From Piscicola geometra (lineage: Eukaryota > Annelida > Clitellata > Hirudinida > Piscicolidae): DNA of 64,000 nt. Under the pieces are notes generated by a model. It saw only the letters and a list, made by a program, of their open reading frames with translations. It had not been told where the DNA came from and made no database searches. How positions within the stretch are numbered: the first letter of the stretch is position 1; every line of letters starts with the position of its first letter. This document shows, in pieces, positions 46,650-59,473 of this stretch. Both the position numbers and the translations under genes were made by a program. The DNA is taken from positions 7,849,923 through 7,913,922 of the forward strand of contig OX030963.1 in NCBI GenBank assembly GCA_943735955.1. The letters are read 5' to 3'.

Positions 46650-48630
46650 GAGCTGATAAGAGGCTTCTTTCTTCCGACACGACGACTTCCCATTTGTTTA
46701 CCACCCAGGATTTAACCGGTCGAATTCTTGCTTGTCTGTCCTAAATAAACGAATGATGAGATTTGTTGTCTGTTTGACGTCCTTCGTCTGCCTGGACGCT
46801 TTCGTGCTTGCATCTCAGACTGGTAGAAAAGCTAGCAAGTCATGGATTCTCCAGTCTCTTAGTTGCCTGTAGGTCACGAATCAGAACTTTCTGAAGTGTC
46901 GGACGCTATTCTTATGTTACTTTCGAATTGATTGACAAGTCGTTTGTTTGAGCTTAGAAGCAGTCCGATCATACAATTCTGTCATTAGTCTCATGTCCGT
47001 CAGCGCGCATTGGAGCGCCAGCTAAGCCTCATTGTTTCAAAATCATTTCATCGTAGTTAGCCTTTAAAGAGAGTTTATTTCATTAACATTGGTTTTATTC
47101 AATCGTTTGATTTTTAAATAAGTAACTACGGCGTCCAACCAGTTTTTGACTGCCTTGTGGAGACATGGTCTTCCACTTCTCTGGTGTTCACTGCTTCTTT
47201 AGAAGCTTTGAATTTAGCCACAAATTTATCGTTATAAAGGAGATTTGTCTAAAATTATACTTTTTCAATTATTTTTCAAAGAGAGACGTTAAGAATAGAA
47301 AGACTAATAAGCAAACAGCTTCCAATTTATCAATTTAGAGTTTTGCGATTTTTTTGAAACTATATCTTTTTTTTATTGAGAAAAAAAATATTTAAATGTG
47401 TGCGAATACATTGGCATTTTACGGTATAACCTTCTGCTAAACTATCTACACAATGGCAGCAATGAAAATGCCATTCTTATTTCGTCATGATCATCATCAT
47501 AGCCTATTGTTTTATTTTATTGATAGTACCATCATCACTACTAGCACCATATTGCCATTATTATTATTATTTGAATTGTTTCTCATATTCTTCTCACTGC
47601 TGTTTCTAGGTCTCCAGGCGCGGTGTGCGTGCTGCCTCTCTCATGCGTCTGCCTGCCTCTAGTGCACTCCTCTCTATACATTCTCGAATAAGAATAATAA
47701 TTATATAAATAATTTTATATTTAACATAAGAAATAGTTTTATTATATTATTAACAATTATAATAGTTCCTAAAGAAGCCTACCTAGTTGGTCATAGTGAG
47801 CTCTTCATTATCCCCAACGAAGCGCATTTAAGCACAACTTATCGTTAAGGTGAACTGATCAGTCCATTCTAAATTGTCGATCTAGCATTGCAAAGAAAGC
47901 AATGTTGCATGCGTTTGTGTGGAGTGCAAAAGGCCTCCTTGCACGCCATTTGCATTCTTACTCGATTTTATCACTTATTTTTTTAAAGCAAAAATAAAAA
48001 TATTAATATTTTATTTACACAAAGATATATCTGCATATATTTAAATGTATAAAAATAAATAAAAATAATATCCATTGTATATTCATTTTTATTTAGAGGT
48101 ATAAGATTAGATCTCTAAAATGATCCAAAAATGTATAAATATAAAACAGGAATGCATGCCATTTCACCCAAAAAGCGTTCAACCCAAGTAGTTTCTTCCC
48201 AACACAGTTTTCTCAAAACTTTTCCTCTCAAAATGTATTGTAGCGTCTATTTGCAAAAACTCAAGTGTTACATTTCAAAAAAAATTTAAAGTGTTAATAA
48301 ATAATAAATTTTGGCTTTTACATTTTCATATATTTAGATTTTGAATGTGTGAAGGGTTTCCTAAAGTAAAATTAGTTAAAAATAAATTGTCAGTCTATTT
48401 AAATGGAAGCGACAAAAGAAAGGCCACTAAGAAGTGGCCCGGTCTCAGAGGAACTGCATCTCTGCTTCATTCTTCTCACTCCTTCAATCTGCTTAATACT
48501 TCCGTCTAGGAAAATATTTAAAACATTTATTATTTTCCGTGAAAAAACACTTTTGACACATCCAAAAGTTCAGACTTTGTTGGCCAAACTTTTTCGTTTT
48601 TTCAGTTGGCGCATAAAATACTTTTTAAAA
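46650..48630. other. No gene recognised
   Basis: Mixed-composition sequence 46650-47200, then AT-rich. The segment near 47395-47425 (GTGTGCGAATACATTGGCAT) is related to one near 24035, so some is dispersed repeat. Confidence 0.4.
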
Positions 48631-49206
48631 ACATAGAGCAGGGGTGCACAACCTTTTTCAGCCTGAGGGCCAAAATTACTGAGTCCCTGGGCGCCAAGGG
48701 CCGCATCAGCCTGCACATAGATGACACAATAAAACAACTCAAAGAATGCAAATTTTTAATGAATGTCATAAAAAAAATAACGTTATTAAAAAATGTATGA
48801 ATAACTAAATGTTAGTATTTTAATGAGAAGGTTGAGCCTGAATGGTTGCAACAACATTGTCAATATTGGCTTCGAGTTCTGTTGTCGCAAGCCTCAAAAT
48901 CGAACAAACATTATCATCAGTCAAAGATCATCTCAGTTTATTTTTATTTGTTTTCATGACTCAAAACGTTTGTTCACACACGTATGTATCAAATTATAGG
49001 CCAGTTAGTTTAACTAGTATAACCTGTAAACTAATGGAAAAAGTAATAAGAAAAAGAATAGAAAAACATATGAATTTAAATGATTTATTTAGCAAAAGAC
49101 AATATGGTTTTATTGGAGGACGGTCGACTTCATTACAACTACTAATGGTAATGGATAATTGGACTAGTATTTTAGACAAAGGAGGGGTAATCGATAGTAT
49201 TTACAC

Positions 49207-50768
49207 TAGAGGTAGGACATAGACGATTTTTCATTCCCGGTCCCGTCCCGTTCCCGAAATTTGTTTTCTCGTCCCGTCCCGTTCCCGATGGGACATCAGA
49301 ATTTTGATTCCCGTCCCGTCCCGTTCCCGAAATTTGTTTTCCCGTCCCATCCCGTTCCCGATGGGACATCAGAATTTTGATTCCCGTCCCGTTCCCGCAA
49401 CTCGATTCACGGTCCCGACCCGTTCCCAAAACTTTTTTGTTTTTTTATTCATTTTCGCTGCCGTTTTCACTGGTCCCAAACTTGCTAGTTCTAACATTTC
49501 TTACAATTTATTATTTGAAAGTCTGAGAATATTTCTTTTAATAAAATAAAAAAAACACGATTTAAATTTCAAATATTTATTGAAATGAAAGTAGTGAAGT
49601 TAGTCATTGTTTTTGCGTAATTCAATCAAGTCTTTATTGCTTTTCACACGGGTTAAACCGTTAAGAGTTTCAGCTTTCAAATGAGATGATTTTGGGTCTG
49701 AAGTTAAACGACCACATATTGAAAAATTCCGTTCACAGGGAATATAACTTGCAGATATACTAAACAAAATTTTGGCTACTTCTTGTTGTATTTTAAAATT
49801 GCTCATTTTACTCCAATAAAATAAAACATCTTTATAATCTTCGATTTTTTTGGGACGTAATTGTGAATATTTGTACAATTCATCCTCTTCTGAATTTTTC
49901 TTCGTTCATTATTATTATTCCTCAATAATGTTAGAAATATGTTTTTTGACAACATTCTTATTCTCCACAACTGCAAATATAAAATCATTCGTATAATTGG
50001 TTAGTATAATAATTTTATTATAATTTTTACGTTATAAAAACAAACATAATAGGTCTAAATAACCATCATTTGTTTTTTTTCTCAACGGCACTGCAGCTTG
50101 GTCTGGCTGTACAAAATAGAATTACATTTTCTCTAATGAAAGTCTTGGTATTTATTTCTTTTCTATCCCAAACTTTTTTCCTATTATTCTTTCGTACTGG
50201 GGATGCAACAGACATGCTGTCATATGAATGAGATCAATGGCATCTTTTCTTTTGTCGAAATGATCAACTGAACAATCATTTGGAAATTAATCATTCAAGT
50301 TCAAAGTATTAATTTATAAAATTAAAATAATATAACTGACCATTTTGATTTCATCATCACCCATTTGTTCTAATCTCCCTAATCTTTGGACTCGCCATAA
50401 CAACTTCAAATGTAGTGTTGGAGATTTCGACATTGGCAATGGTGGCTTCGTTACACATTTCTATTGCATTTAATACTTATTTTAAGTACGGAGTATCGAT
50501 GAAATAAAGATTTCCATACTTAGAAGTTTGCTGAAAAATCATTGTTAAAAAATCCAATCCCAATAACTGTCATTCCCGTTTTCCCGTTCCCGATTTAAAA
50601 GTTGATTCCCGTTCCCGATTTGAAAGTTGATTCCCGTTCCCGTTCCGAAAACCTATTCCCGGTTCCCGACTTTTCCCGTCCCGAAATTAATTTTCATTCC
50701 CGTTCCCGCGGGAGTCCCGCGGGTACCCGCGAGTACCCGGTCAGATCGGGTACCCGTTCCGACCTCTA
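49207..50768 (-). mobile_element. Second hAT, 1.56 kb (8-bp TSD ATTTACAC)
   Basis: Ends TAGAGGTAGGACATAG and, reverse complemented, TAGAGGTCGGAACGGG, flanked by the perfect duplication ATTTACAC (49199-49206 and 50769-50776). Both subterminal regions are arrays of TCCCGTTCCCG motifs. The minus strand has a hAT dimerization fragment at 49878-49600 (SASYIPCERNFSICGRLTSD) and ACLLHPQYER near 50200. The remaining transposase is decayed. Confidence 0.93.
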
Positions 50769-51350
50769 ATTTACACTGATTTTATTAAAGCATTTGATAA
50801 GGTACCGCATAAAAAAGGAATATATAAATTAGAAAATTATGGAATTGGTTATAAAACATGCAGGTGGATAAGTAATTTTCTAAAAGATAGGGTACAGAAG
50901 GCTAATGTTAAATGGTGTTAAATCACAATGGGTAAAAGTAAAAAGTGGCATTCCCCAAGGATCAGTCTTGGGTCCATTATTATTTGTTTTATTTATAAAC
51001 GATCTGATGATTGTAAAATATATCAACAAATTAATGAAATAGAGGACCAAACAAGGCTACAAGAAGATATAAACAAAGTAGTGGAATGGAGTGTACAATG
51101 GGACCTGAGACTTCATCCACATAAATGTAAACTATTGCAGATATACAGAAATAAAAAGGAAGAAAGAGTTTATTCTATGCAGGATTATGAAGGAAGTCAG
51201 ATAGTTTTAAAAAGACCTTGGTGTAATTATAGACAAGAATTTAAAATTCCATATTCACATACAAAAACAAGTAAATAAAGCTAACCAATTATTAGGGCTA
51301 ATAAGAAGAACGTTTAAATTTATTGATACAAAAACATTTAGATTATTATT

Positions 51351-51420
51351 TAAATCAATCAATCAATCAATCAACTAGATTTCTATAGCGCCCTTTATTC
51401 AAATTCAAGAGCGCTTTAAA
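51351..51420 (-). mobile_element. 70-bp LINE 3' tail insertion
   Basis: On the minus strand, AGCGCTCTTGAATTTGAAT then AAAGGGCGCTATAGAAAT and an ATTG repeat: the 3' end of an L2-like LINE. It is bounded by TTTAAA on both sides (likely target duplication) and interrupts the LINE-A frame before RPHLEY. Confidence 0.75.
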
Positions 51421-51584
51421 GGTATAGTTAGGCCCCATCTAGAATACCTTAGCAGTGTATGGAGTCCTTCATTGAAAAATCAAATTGATTGCATAGAAAA
51501 TGTACAAAGAAGGGCTATAAAAATGTTACCTTATCTAGAAGACAAGACTTACAACGATAGACTTAAAGTAATTGAAGTATCTCA

Positions 51585-54500
51585 TGTCAGTGCTAACAAC
51601 ATAGCGTGTTTCCTCACTCGTCGTAACTTACTATTAATTACTCTTCAACATTAACTTTTTCAAATTAATTATAGGTTTTTATTTTACATTTAATTTGTCT
51701 AAGTCTAAATATTTCCTAACTTTCTTTCATTCTCGCTGCTTCCAACCTATCTACCAAATATCTCGTTGATCTTAATCAAATCAAACTATGACTTCATTTA
51801 GATTAGCATACTCATCATCACAACTTCTTGAAATCCGTTCTCAAATCACCACTCGAGTCTACAAAAAGTTACGAAACACATTATTCATCAGCAAAATCTG
51901 GAATCCAAAATCAAACTCAAATTCATCTAAATCTCCATCAAACTCCTCTATATTTACAACAAACTTAGCTAAATCTCCATCAAACTCCTCTATATCTCTG
52001 CCAAACTCGTATACATCTCTACCAAACTCTTCAAAATCTTCACCAACACAAAAAACAGCAATCTTAAATAATAAAATAAATAGTTTAAATCAACTAAAAC
52101 TGGGTTCTTTAAACACCAGGTCTGCCGTTAAAAAGCGGGCCTGTTACATGACTTAATCAATGACTATAAACTAGACATGTTATGTCTTACAGAAACATGG
52201 ATGCCCTCAGACGCTCCGACAGCGATCAAGAATGACTCAGCACCACCAGGGTATTCCGTAACACACAGTCACAGGGGCACTTATGAAGGCAAAAGGAGAG
52301 GCGGCCTAGCCTTCATACATAAAGCCACCATAGAGTGCACCGTAGTCAAAACAGCAGTAACCCCAGATTATGAATATCTTATAATTAAACTAACTTATAC
52401 ACAAACTCCTTTACACATAGTCATTATTTATAGGCCACCTAATAACTCACTCACTAATTTCATCATACAATTCTCTCAACTCATCGATTCATTAACCTCC
52501 CTAAATTCTAATTTAATCCTGTGTGGAGATTTTAACGCTCCTCATACTTCTAACTCTACCACACTCATTAATGAAAAGCTCCAAAATATCATCGACGAAT
52601 ACAACCTATATCAGCACATAAACGAACCAACTCACGAAAACGGCAATACACTGGACCTACTCATAACCTGCATCAACGCATCTAGTATCATCACTAATTA
52701 TTCTATACATCCAACACTATTTTAAGATCATCATCTCATTTCATCTACCCTATCATTAATAAAGCCAATTCCTATCAGCACCATAATTAAATACCGTAGG
52801 ATCAAAAAAATAGACTGGATCAATTTCAATATTGACCTCAAATCATCTTCAATATTAGATTGCAAGAGTTGCACTACAGACCAATACGTCGAACACATAA
52901 ACAATGTCATCCTCAAACTATTAGATAAGCATGCGCCACTACAAACAAAAGTCATACGGCGATCACACCAAAATCGCCACAAAATTTCACTGGAGGCAAT
53001 TAGAGCCAAAAGACATAAGAGGAAAACTGAGAAAACTTATTTCAAAGATCCTTCATCTTCTAATAAACAACTATATAATAAAGCTAAAGCATCAACAAGA
53101 GAAGCAATAATCAAATCAAGAATAGAAATTATTAAAACGGAAATAGATTCATCCAATAACCCACGTACTCTATGGCACAATCTAAATAAACTATTAAACA
53201 GGCAAAAAAATGATCCATCCAACAACTCAATCAATACAAACATGGCTTCCATCTTCAACAACTTTTTCAGCCGCAAAATTGAAAATATTCATAAGAATAT
53301 TGATAATCTCCTATCACAACCTCAAAACGAACAGTTCATACACACTCATAGAAAAAACATCATTGACCCCATATCTAACTTTAAACCAACAACATCTGAA
53401 GATATATTACAAATTATTCATGCTACATGCACGAAGACATCGTCCATAGATCCTTTTCCTCACCAAGTTATAAGACAATGTAGCTCAATATTGTCAAAAG
53501 CCATCTCACAGCTCGTCAACTTATCTTTCCAAGAAGGATGTTTTCCATCTACTTTCAAAGCAGCCCAAATTACACCAATATTAAAGAAAGCCAACCTCGA
53601 CACAACCAATCCAGCAAATTATCGACCTATTTCCAACTTGTCCACCATATCAAAAATTATGGAAAGGGCCGTATTAAAACAACTACAACCTCACATCACC
53701 TCCAATCCAAACTATCCCAGTTACCAATCAGCCTATAGACCTTACCACTCTACAGAAACAGCCCTACTCCATCTAACTGACCACATTTTCAACGGATGCG
53801 ACTCAAAAAATACCACCCTCCTCGCATCACTCGACCTATCAGCAGCCTTCGACACCATCAGCCATTCCATCCTCATAAACAGACTTCATAAAGAATTTGG
53901 AGTTGATGGAACAGCTTTAAACTGGCTGCAATCATTAAAAAAATAGACATTATCAAGTTAAATTAGGTACACACATCTCATCACCAACCAATATACAACA
54001 TGGCGTTCCTCAAAGCTCTGTTCTTGGACCGCTTCTTTTCACCACATACATCTCACCTATCTCAAATATAGTCAACCAATTCAACATAACCTACCATAAA
54101 TACGCTGATGATATACATCTGCATCAATTCACCGCACCTAATACATCCAACCAAGCATACAAACCATGGAAACTTGGTTCCTCAATAACTATCTCCAGTT
54201 TAACACCACTAAATCAGAAATAATAAAACTAGGCACCCCTTATCAATTAAATAGTTTAAACACAATATCATCTGTCAACATCAACTCAGATAAAATCCCC
54301 ATCAATAACACTCTCAAAATACTCGGAGTCACCCTAGACAGCAAACTCACTTTCAAAAACCACATCACATCTATCATCCAATCATCACACTATCATCTCA
54401 AAGCAATCAAACACATACGCCCATTCATTACTACTGATCTCTCCGCCTCACTTTCCCGATGTCTAATACTAAGCAGACTTGACTACTGTAACTCGCTATT

Positions 54501-55090
54501 ATATAATATCACCAATCAAGAAAGAAATCGTCTACAGTCAGTTTTAAACAAGGCGGCTAGAATCACACTCAACTGTGATTACCCAGGCCATCACCTTGTT
54601 CAATCATCAAATGATAATCTTATAAAACTCCATTGGCTTCATATAGATTTTCAAATATCCTTTAAAATAGCCATCACCACATTCAAAAATCTTCAAACTT
54701 CAATACCGTCATATCTCAGCAAACTCATAACTAACAAAACATCAAAAAAACAACTGCGTTCATCTTCATCTCTTCTTCTCAACCAAGAATCCACTACAAA
54801 CAACATCTCAAAAAGAGCATTCCGTCACGCAGCTTCAACAACTTGGAATGCCCTTCCACCTGCACTTCGAAGCATCAACCAATTTTCGACTTTCAAAGCC
54901 AAACTGAAAACTCATTACTTTAACTTAGCCTATCATTCTTAATAATTACTCCATGCTACTCTTTGCTTTTCTTTTCATAACATTACTATTATAATTACTT
55001 TTATTTCTTTATTGCATTACGACGCAGTGAAAGCGCTTCAGTTGCGTGCCCGGGCGCTATACAAAAATGACAATTCTTTATTTATTTATT
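51585..55090 (+). mobile_element. LINE-B, near-full-length L2-like, nested in LINE-A
   Basis: Nearly complete ORF2 in a few blocks: LKLGSLNTRSAVKKRACYM (endonuclease start, ~52100), LCLTETWMPSDAPTAI, IIYRPPNNSLT, LILCGDFNAPHTSN, GNTLDLLITC (52177-52725), then RT in 53242-53946 (NYRPISNLSTISKIMERAVL, YQSAYRPYHSTETALLHL, ASLDLSAAFDTISHSIL), QHGVPQSS-like and KYADDIHLH (54095) and the C-terminus to 54942. One stop (52723) and a frameshift (~53945) are the main lesions. The 3' end GGGCGCTATACAAAAATGAC plus a TTTA tail is L2-like. Confidence 0.88.
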
Positions 55091-57326
55091 AAGTTACCAA
55101 CATTAAAATACCGAAGACTTCGAGGGGACATGATCGAAACCTATAAAATACTTAATAATAAATATGACAGTGAAATAACGGAAGGTATTTTCACACTTAA
55201 TTCAAGGCAATCAAGAGGAAATTCACTAAAATTATCCAAAAAACAGTGCCAAAAGAATACAAGACATTTTTTTATACACATAGAGTGGTAACAGTTTGGA
55301 ATAGCTTGCCTGATGAGATCGTAAAAGCTGAAAATACAGATAAATTTAAAATAAAATTAGATAAATACTGGGAAAACCATCCCATGATGTACAACTATAA
55401 GTGCGACTATGACATAACTGTAAAAAATAATGTATGTGCATAAACATATATATATATTTTTTTATATAATTATTATTAGATATATATGTTTTTTTATATT
55501 TTTTTATAACCATTAATAGAGGTCAAAAGATCTGCGTGGTTTTAACTCCCTAAACTAAACTAAACTAAATGTGCTGCCAAATTCAGACAAGATTCGGCAA
55601 GCCAAATCTTTGACCGCTCCATATTTAACTGAACTAAGACTTCCATAAAAAGTAAAAATGGAGTTATGCTGAAACGCAAACTTTAATTCTGGTGAATATT
55701 GAAGATCAATGACTTCTAACTGACATTGCTCAGATACGGATTCTACAATACAAGAGAAAGGGTCACGGATGAAGTTGAATAAATCCTTATGCTCCCTGAA
55801 TGCATCAAAACGTTCATTAAATTTCTTTAGTAAAGCTTCACAACTGTCGTGGTATTTATTGAAGTCACAGTGGTATTCCTTCTGAAAAGCTGAACAAATA
55901 GGATAATGACATAAATTTACCAGATTGCAGATTCGAACAAAACAGCCGTAGCTTCAAGGTGAATGACAGCAGCTCTTGGTACATATCAAAGATGTAGTGA
56001 TCTTTGCTTTGAAGACGCAGATTCAATTTATTTAAGTGTTCTGTTATGTCTGTCAAAAATGCTAAGTCTGCCAACCACTGTTTGTCTGTACAAACAGCTG
56101 TGTCTTTGCCTTTGGTAACAAGGAATTCACAGATTTCCTTTCGTAACTCAAAAAACCTAGTTAAAACTTTTCCTCGACTCAACCACCTTACATAAGTGTG
56201 ATATGGTATATCACGATATTCTGACTCAATGTTTTCAATAAATTATCTGAATTGTCGATGGTTAAGTCCTTTTGCTCGTATGAAGTTCACTGATTTAAAA
56301 ACAAATGTCATAACATTATCACAACTAATGACTCGTGTACACAGTGACTCTTGATGTATGATGCAGTGGTATGCGTGGATGGTGTCTGTTGGAATTCCTA
56401 AGTCTCGCAAATGTAATCGCAGATGAGCAACAAGTCCTAATTCTTTACCAGTCATGGCGGGTGCACCGTCAGTAGTAACACTACAGAGCTTTAGCCACTA
56501 AACTTTAAGGTTTTCAAAAACAGATTTCACTCCTCCAGAAATATCTGCACCAGTCGCACGTCCACGTAGTGAGGCCTTTTCTGCTAATTCCTGAGTTAAT
56601 TTACAGTTCTCACCCATCGCACGAACAAAAACCAAAAACTCTGCTGTGTCAACGTTATCCGTGCTCTCATCTAAAGCAATTGAAAAATACTTGCAAATGG
56701 CAAGCTTGTCACGCAAACGTCATTGGATAAATCAACCATCCGGCGCTGGAAAGTCATCCGTGACAATGGAACTATGTTGAACAGGTCTGTTTTCTCAGGA
56801 CAGACTTCTTTGCAAATGGCTTGCATGCAGTCTTTGACGAAATCACCATCAGTAAATGGTCGAGACGATCGCGCAATAATCTGTGCTACGGCACAACCGG
56901 CATGAACAAAAGTCTTATTTTCATTAACTTTTTTTGTAAAAACATTTTGCTCAGATGACAATCTTTTTACAAGTTGATCAATTATATTTTTTATAGCTTC
57001 ATCTTTCACATCATCAAACGTAGCAGCGTGTTTGGTTTCATAATTAGGCACAAAGCTGTTCCGTTGAAATGCTGCATAAAATTTTTTTTTCCCATTTTTC
57101 ATTAAACTGACGATTTTCAATTTCAATTTTTGACATTCTTACTAAATTAAAACAACCAGCGTGCCAACTCAATTATCGCTCGTTGTTGTTGTTTCAATCG
57201 TTTTATATGGATGTGCAAACAGTACTATTAAAAACAGATGAGCGGGTGCATCGATTTAAAATTCTGTTAGGACCGAAAATAGGCAAAATGGACTAGTTGT
57301 CTGGGGGCCGCACCTCTGACATAGAG

Positions 57327-57640
57327 GAATTGGGTTTCTTTTCAAAACTTTAAAACAAAAGACATGACCCAATCAGTGAGGTGAGTTTTGACGATTACAC
57401 ACGAGTGAAATGATTTCAAAAAAAAGTTTTTTTTTTGCACTAATTTTCAAATTTATTGACATATCATTATCAACATATTGGAAATAGGTTGAAAGCCATT
57501 TTTATTGTCAGGTTAAATCAACTTTTGGGCATTTTAAATGATTTGTTTTACTAAAACTTTTTGTTCTTTCCTATTTATTGGTAGTTCTCAATGCACTTAG
57601 TCCCTTTCACGATAGATTTTTTTGCATAAAAACAATTTTT
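57327..57640. other. AT-rich, no gene seen
   Basis: Unique-looking sequence right of the hAT stack. Confidence 0.4.
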
Positions 57641-57849
<209 letters not shown>

Positions 57850-57893
57850 AAGGCTGTTTTATGGACTGAAGACACGGAATGGAGGACTAAAGA

Positions 57894-58112
57894 ATGCCTA
57901 AGTGTCACTTGAATAATCTACTATTGTTGCTGCTATTAGATGATGATGAATTTTGGGGTGATGATGATGATGATGAGGAAGAAATTGCTGGGGATGATAG
58001 TGATGATTTTACAATAGTTCAAAGATTTATTATTCGCTTAAAAGCGTTTCAAATGCTCTTAGCTGTTGCCTTGCTTAATCGAGCCTCCATCCATCACAAC
58101 AGTTATTCCTAA
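57894..58112 (+). CDS. Unrecognised 72-residue acidic ORF
   Basis: MPKCHLNNLLLLLLLDDD then a D/E-rich stretch and FTIVQRFIIRLKAFQMLL. The leucine-then-acidic start is reminiscent of N-termini of PIF/Harbinger nucleases, but there is no catalytic domain nearby. It may be a chance frame built on CTG/GAT repeats. Confidence 0.15.
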   Translation: MPKCHLNNLLLLLLLDDDEFWGDDDDDEEEIAGDDSDDFTIVQRFIIRLKAFQMLLAVALLNRASIHHNSYS

Positions 58113-58162
58113 AGACGAGTAAATAATTACAAAATGGTAAATATTATCAAATTCTCCATAAC

Positions 58163-58245
58163 CAAGTGGTCTTGAAGCCCGACCGGGTTTACGCCACGTT
58201 AATAATACTCGTCGTTGTATTGTAATGTATTGTTTCTGGTTGTAA
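58163..58245. mobile_element. SINE-like fragment
   Basis: GTGGTCTTGAAGCCCGACC then GGGTTTACGCCACGTTAATA; related to 14670-14745 and to the 3' end of the SINE at 62866. Confidence 0.45.
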
Positions 58246-58249
58246 ATGA

Positions 58250-59285
58250 AAGAGTCCTGTTCAGTGTACAAACGAAAGAAGGGGAAGTGAGGGAACACTA
58301 AATGCGTCAGCAAGCCTTTCAGTCAGGCTTCTGAGAGACACATGCGGTCCGCAACCAGACGATGACGCATTTATGAAGCTAGATTCACTTTAAGATTGAA
58401 ATAAAGTCAAGTGATTGTTTTCAGAAGGAGCTTTCTTCTGATGCTGAAAGTGCTCGCCTCATACTAAATTATAAATGCTTCATTTTTTAAATCTGTCTTA
58501 AACTACCAATCGTTTTGAATCCCATTAAATAACACTCATTATGACCAGACAAGAGGCATTAAGCGCTTAGTTTATGAATAAATAAAAATAAAGTAATTAT
58601 TTTGTAAAATTTTAATTATATAACATCATGCTCCAAGTTAGACCACTCCAGTTGTCAAATACTTTTTTCTGTATTTTTGAAAATGTAAATTAGTTACAAT
58701 ATTATTTGAATATCTTTGATATTCTTATAAGTTGATAAGTTTATAATTAGTGAGCCAGTCATAAATATAGACTATATATTATATAGTATATTTATATATA
58801 CTAAAGATATATACTACTTGCTTGTAGGATATCTATGGAGCCAGCACATCAGACAGGTTATAAAGACTATCTTGAAGATTGTCTTTATAATGAACAACTT
58901 CATTTATATTTTAAAAATATTTCATTTATTTATCATCTTTATAAATTTTATAAAAGTTAATTATTTTTATTTTCTTAAATATTAATCGATTTAATAACAC
59001 TTCGCACATCTCTAATTCATTTATTTATGCGATAACTAAAAGCCCATCATCCATATTCATCACTGGTTGACTCGTTCAGATTTATCTGAATGCTTACTTC
59101 TTATAAAAAAATTCATACCAACGAAACAAAAATATTTTTTGAAGAAATTTTTAAAATATTATTTTTTGGGATATATTTAATTAAACTCTTATTTAAATGA
59201 ATTTATTAAAACTGCTCATCTTGATTAAACCACGCCTACTTTCACTACACTAGTTCCTAATTGGACAGAAGTGTCACACACCTAA
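58250..59285. other. AT-rich intergenic, no gene seen
   Basis: Contains a TATATA-rich stretch at 58770-58815. No coding signal. Confidence 0.4.
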
Positions 59286-59290
59286 ACGCA

Positions 59291-59296
59291 TATAAA
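59291..59296 (+). promoter_or_regulatory. TATA box of a candidate secreted-peptide gene
   Basis: CATATAAAGCTGG lies about 100 bp upstream of the ATG of the signal-peptide exon. A start site ~30 bp downstream would leave a ~70-nt leader with one 5-codon upstream ORF (ATG 59350). Confidence 0.4.
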
Positions 59297-59391
59297 GCTG
59301 GAACTTCATTTGCATTCTTAAAGTTAAATAACTCAAGTTGTCAGCCCTTATGTTTCTTGCCGTTTAGTTTGTGAAGATTGACAAAGATAAA

Positions 59392-59473
59392 ATGGAAAGT
59401 AAAAAGCTTTTAGGCTTTCTTCTTCAACTGATTCTTTGCAGTTTGGAAATTAAGTCGATATCATCTTCAAAAA
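59392..59473 (+). CDS. Candidate first exon of a secreted peptide
   Basis: ATG at 59392 in GATAAAATGG opens MESKKLLGFLLQLILCSLEI then KSISSSK. This is a textbook signal peptide: lysines, a 12-residue hydrophobic core, then C-S/L-E-I-K-S small/polar cleavage region. It is followed by AAAA|GTGAGT, a near-consensus 5' splice site, at phase 1. A TATA box stands at the right distance upstream. I do not recognise the family and could not find exon 2. Read through, the frame continues to 59652 with ordinary-looking but non-conserved sequence, so an unspliced 87-residue protein is the alternative. Confidence 0.4.

Larger units (their letters stand above)
48988..55568 (+). mobile_element. LINE-A inserted in the hAT transposase, itself interrupted three times
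   Basis: 5'-truncated CR1/Jockey-like LINE. In order: NYRPVSLTSITCKLMEKVIR, RQYGFIGGRSTSLQLL (to 49198); then, past the nested hAT, FIKAFDKVPHKKGIYKLE and GIPQGS-like frames with [20 protein letters not shown] (51020-51090); then, past a short LINE tail, RPHLEYLSSVWSPSL (51435); then, past LINE-B, KLPTLKYRRLRGDMIETYKI (55092) and TVWNSLPDEIVKAENTD. A CTAAA repeat tail ends at 55568. Flanking ATGT (48984-48987, 55569-55572) is a possible target duplication. Confidence 0.85.
48639..57318 (-). mobile_element. hAT (GTF2IRD2/Charlie-type) transposon split by nested insertions
   Basis: Ends CAGGGGTGCACAACC and, reverse complemented, CAGAGGTGCGGCCCCC, flanked by the perfect 8-bp duplication ACATAGAG (48631-48638 and 57319-57326). 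The minus-strand transposase pseudogene starts at ATG 57136. It runs through RNSFVPNYETKHAAT, FVHAGCAVAQIIARSSRPF, YFSIALDESTDNVDTAEF, HLRDLGIPTDTIHAYHC and QWLADLAFLTDITEHLNKL to 55569. After a 6.6-kb LINE insertion it resumes at 48983 with the C-terminal C-E-Q-x-F and DNVCSILRLATTELEANI parts, stopping at 48820. At least four frame breaks. Related host proteins carry this DUF4371/hAT domain. Confidence 0.92.

Noticed and set aside
45224..46744. 506-residue histidine-rich ORF as a secreted or metal-binding protein
   Set aside because: Pure 32-bp repeat without stops in any frame; no signal peptide and no conserved part outside the array.
55569..57136. Host GTF2IRD2-like gene
   Set aside because: Perfect 8-bp target duplication, terminal inverted repeats and frame breaks show a transposon pseudogene, not a domesticated gene.
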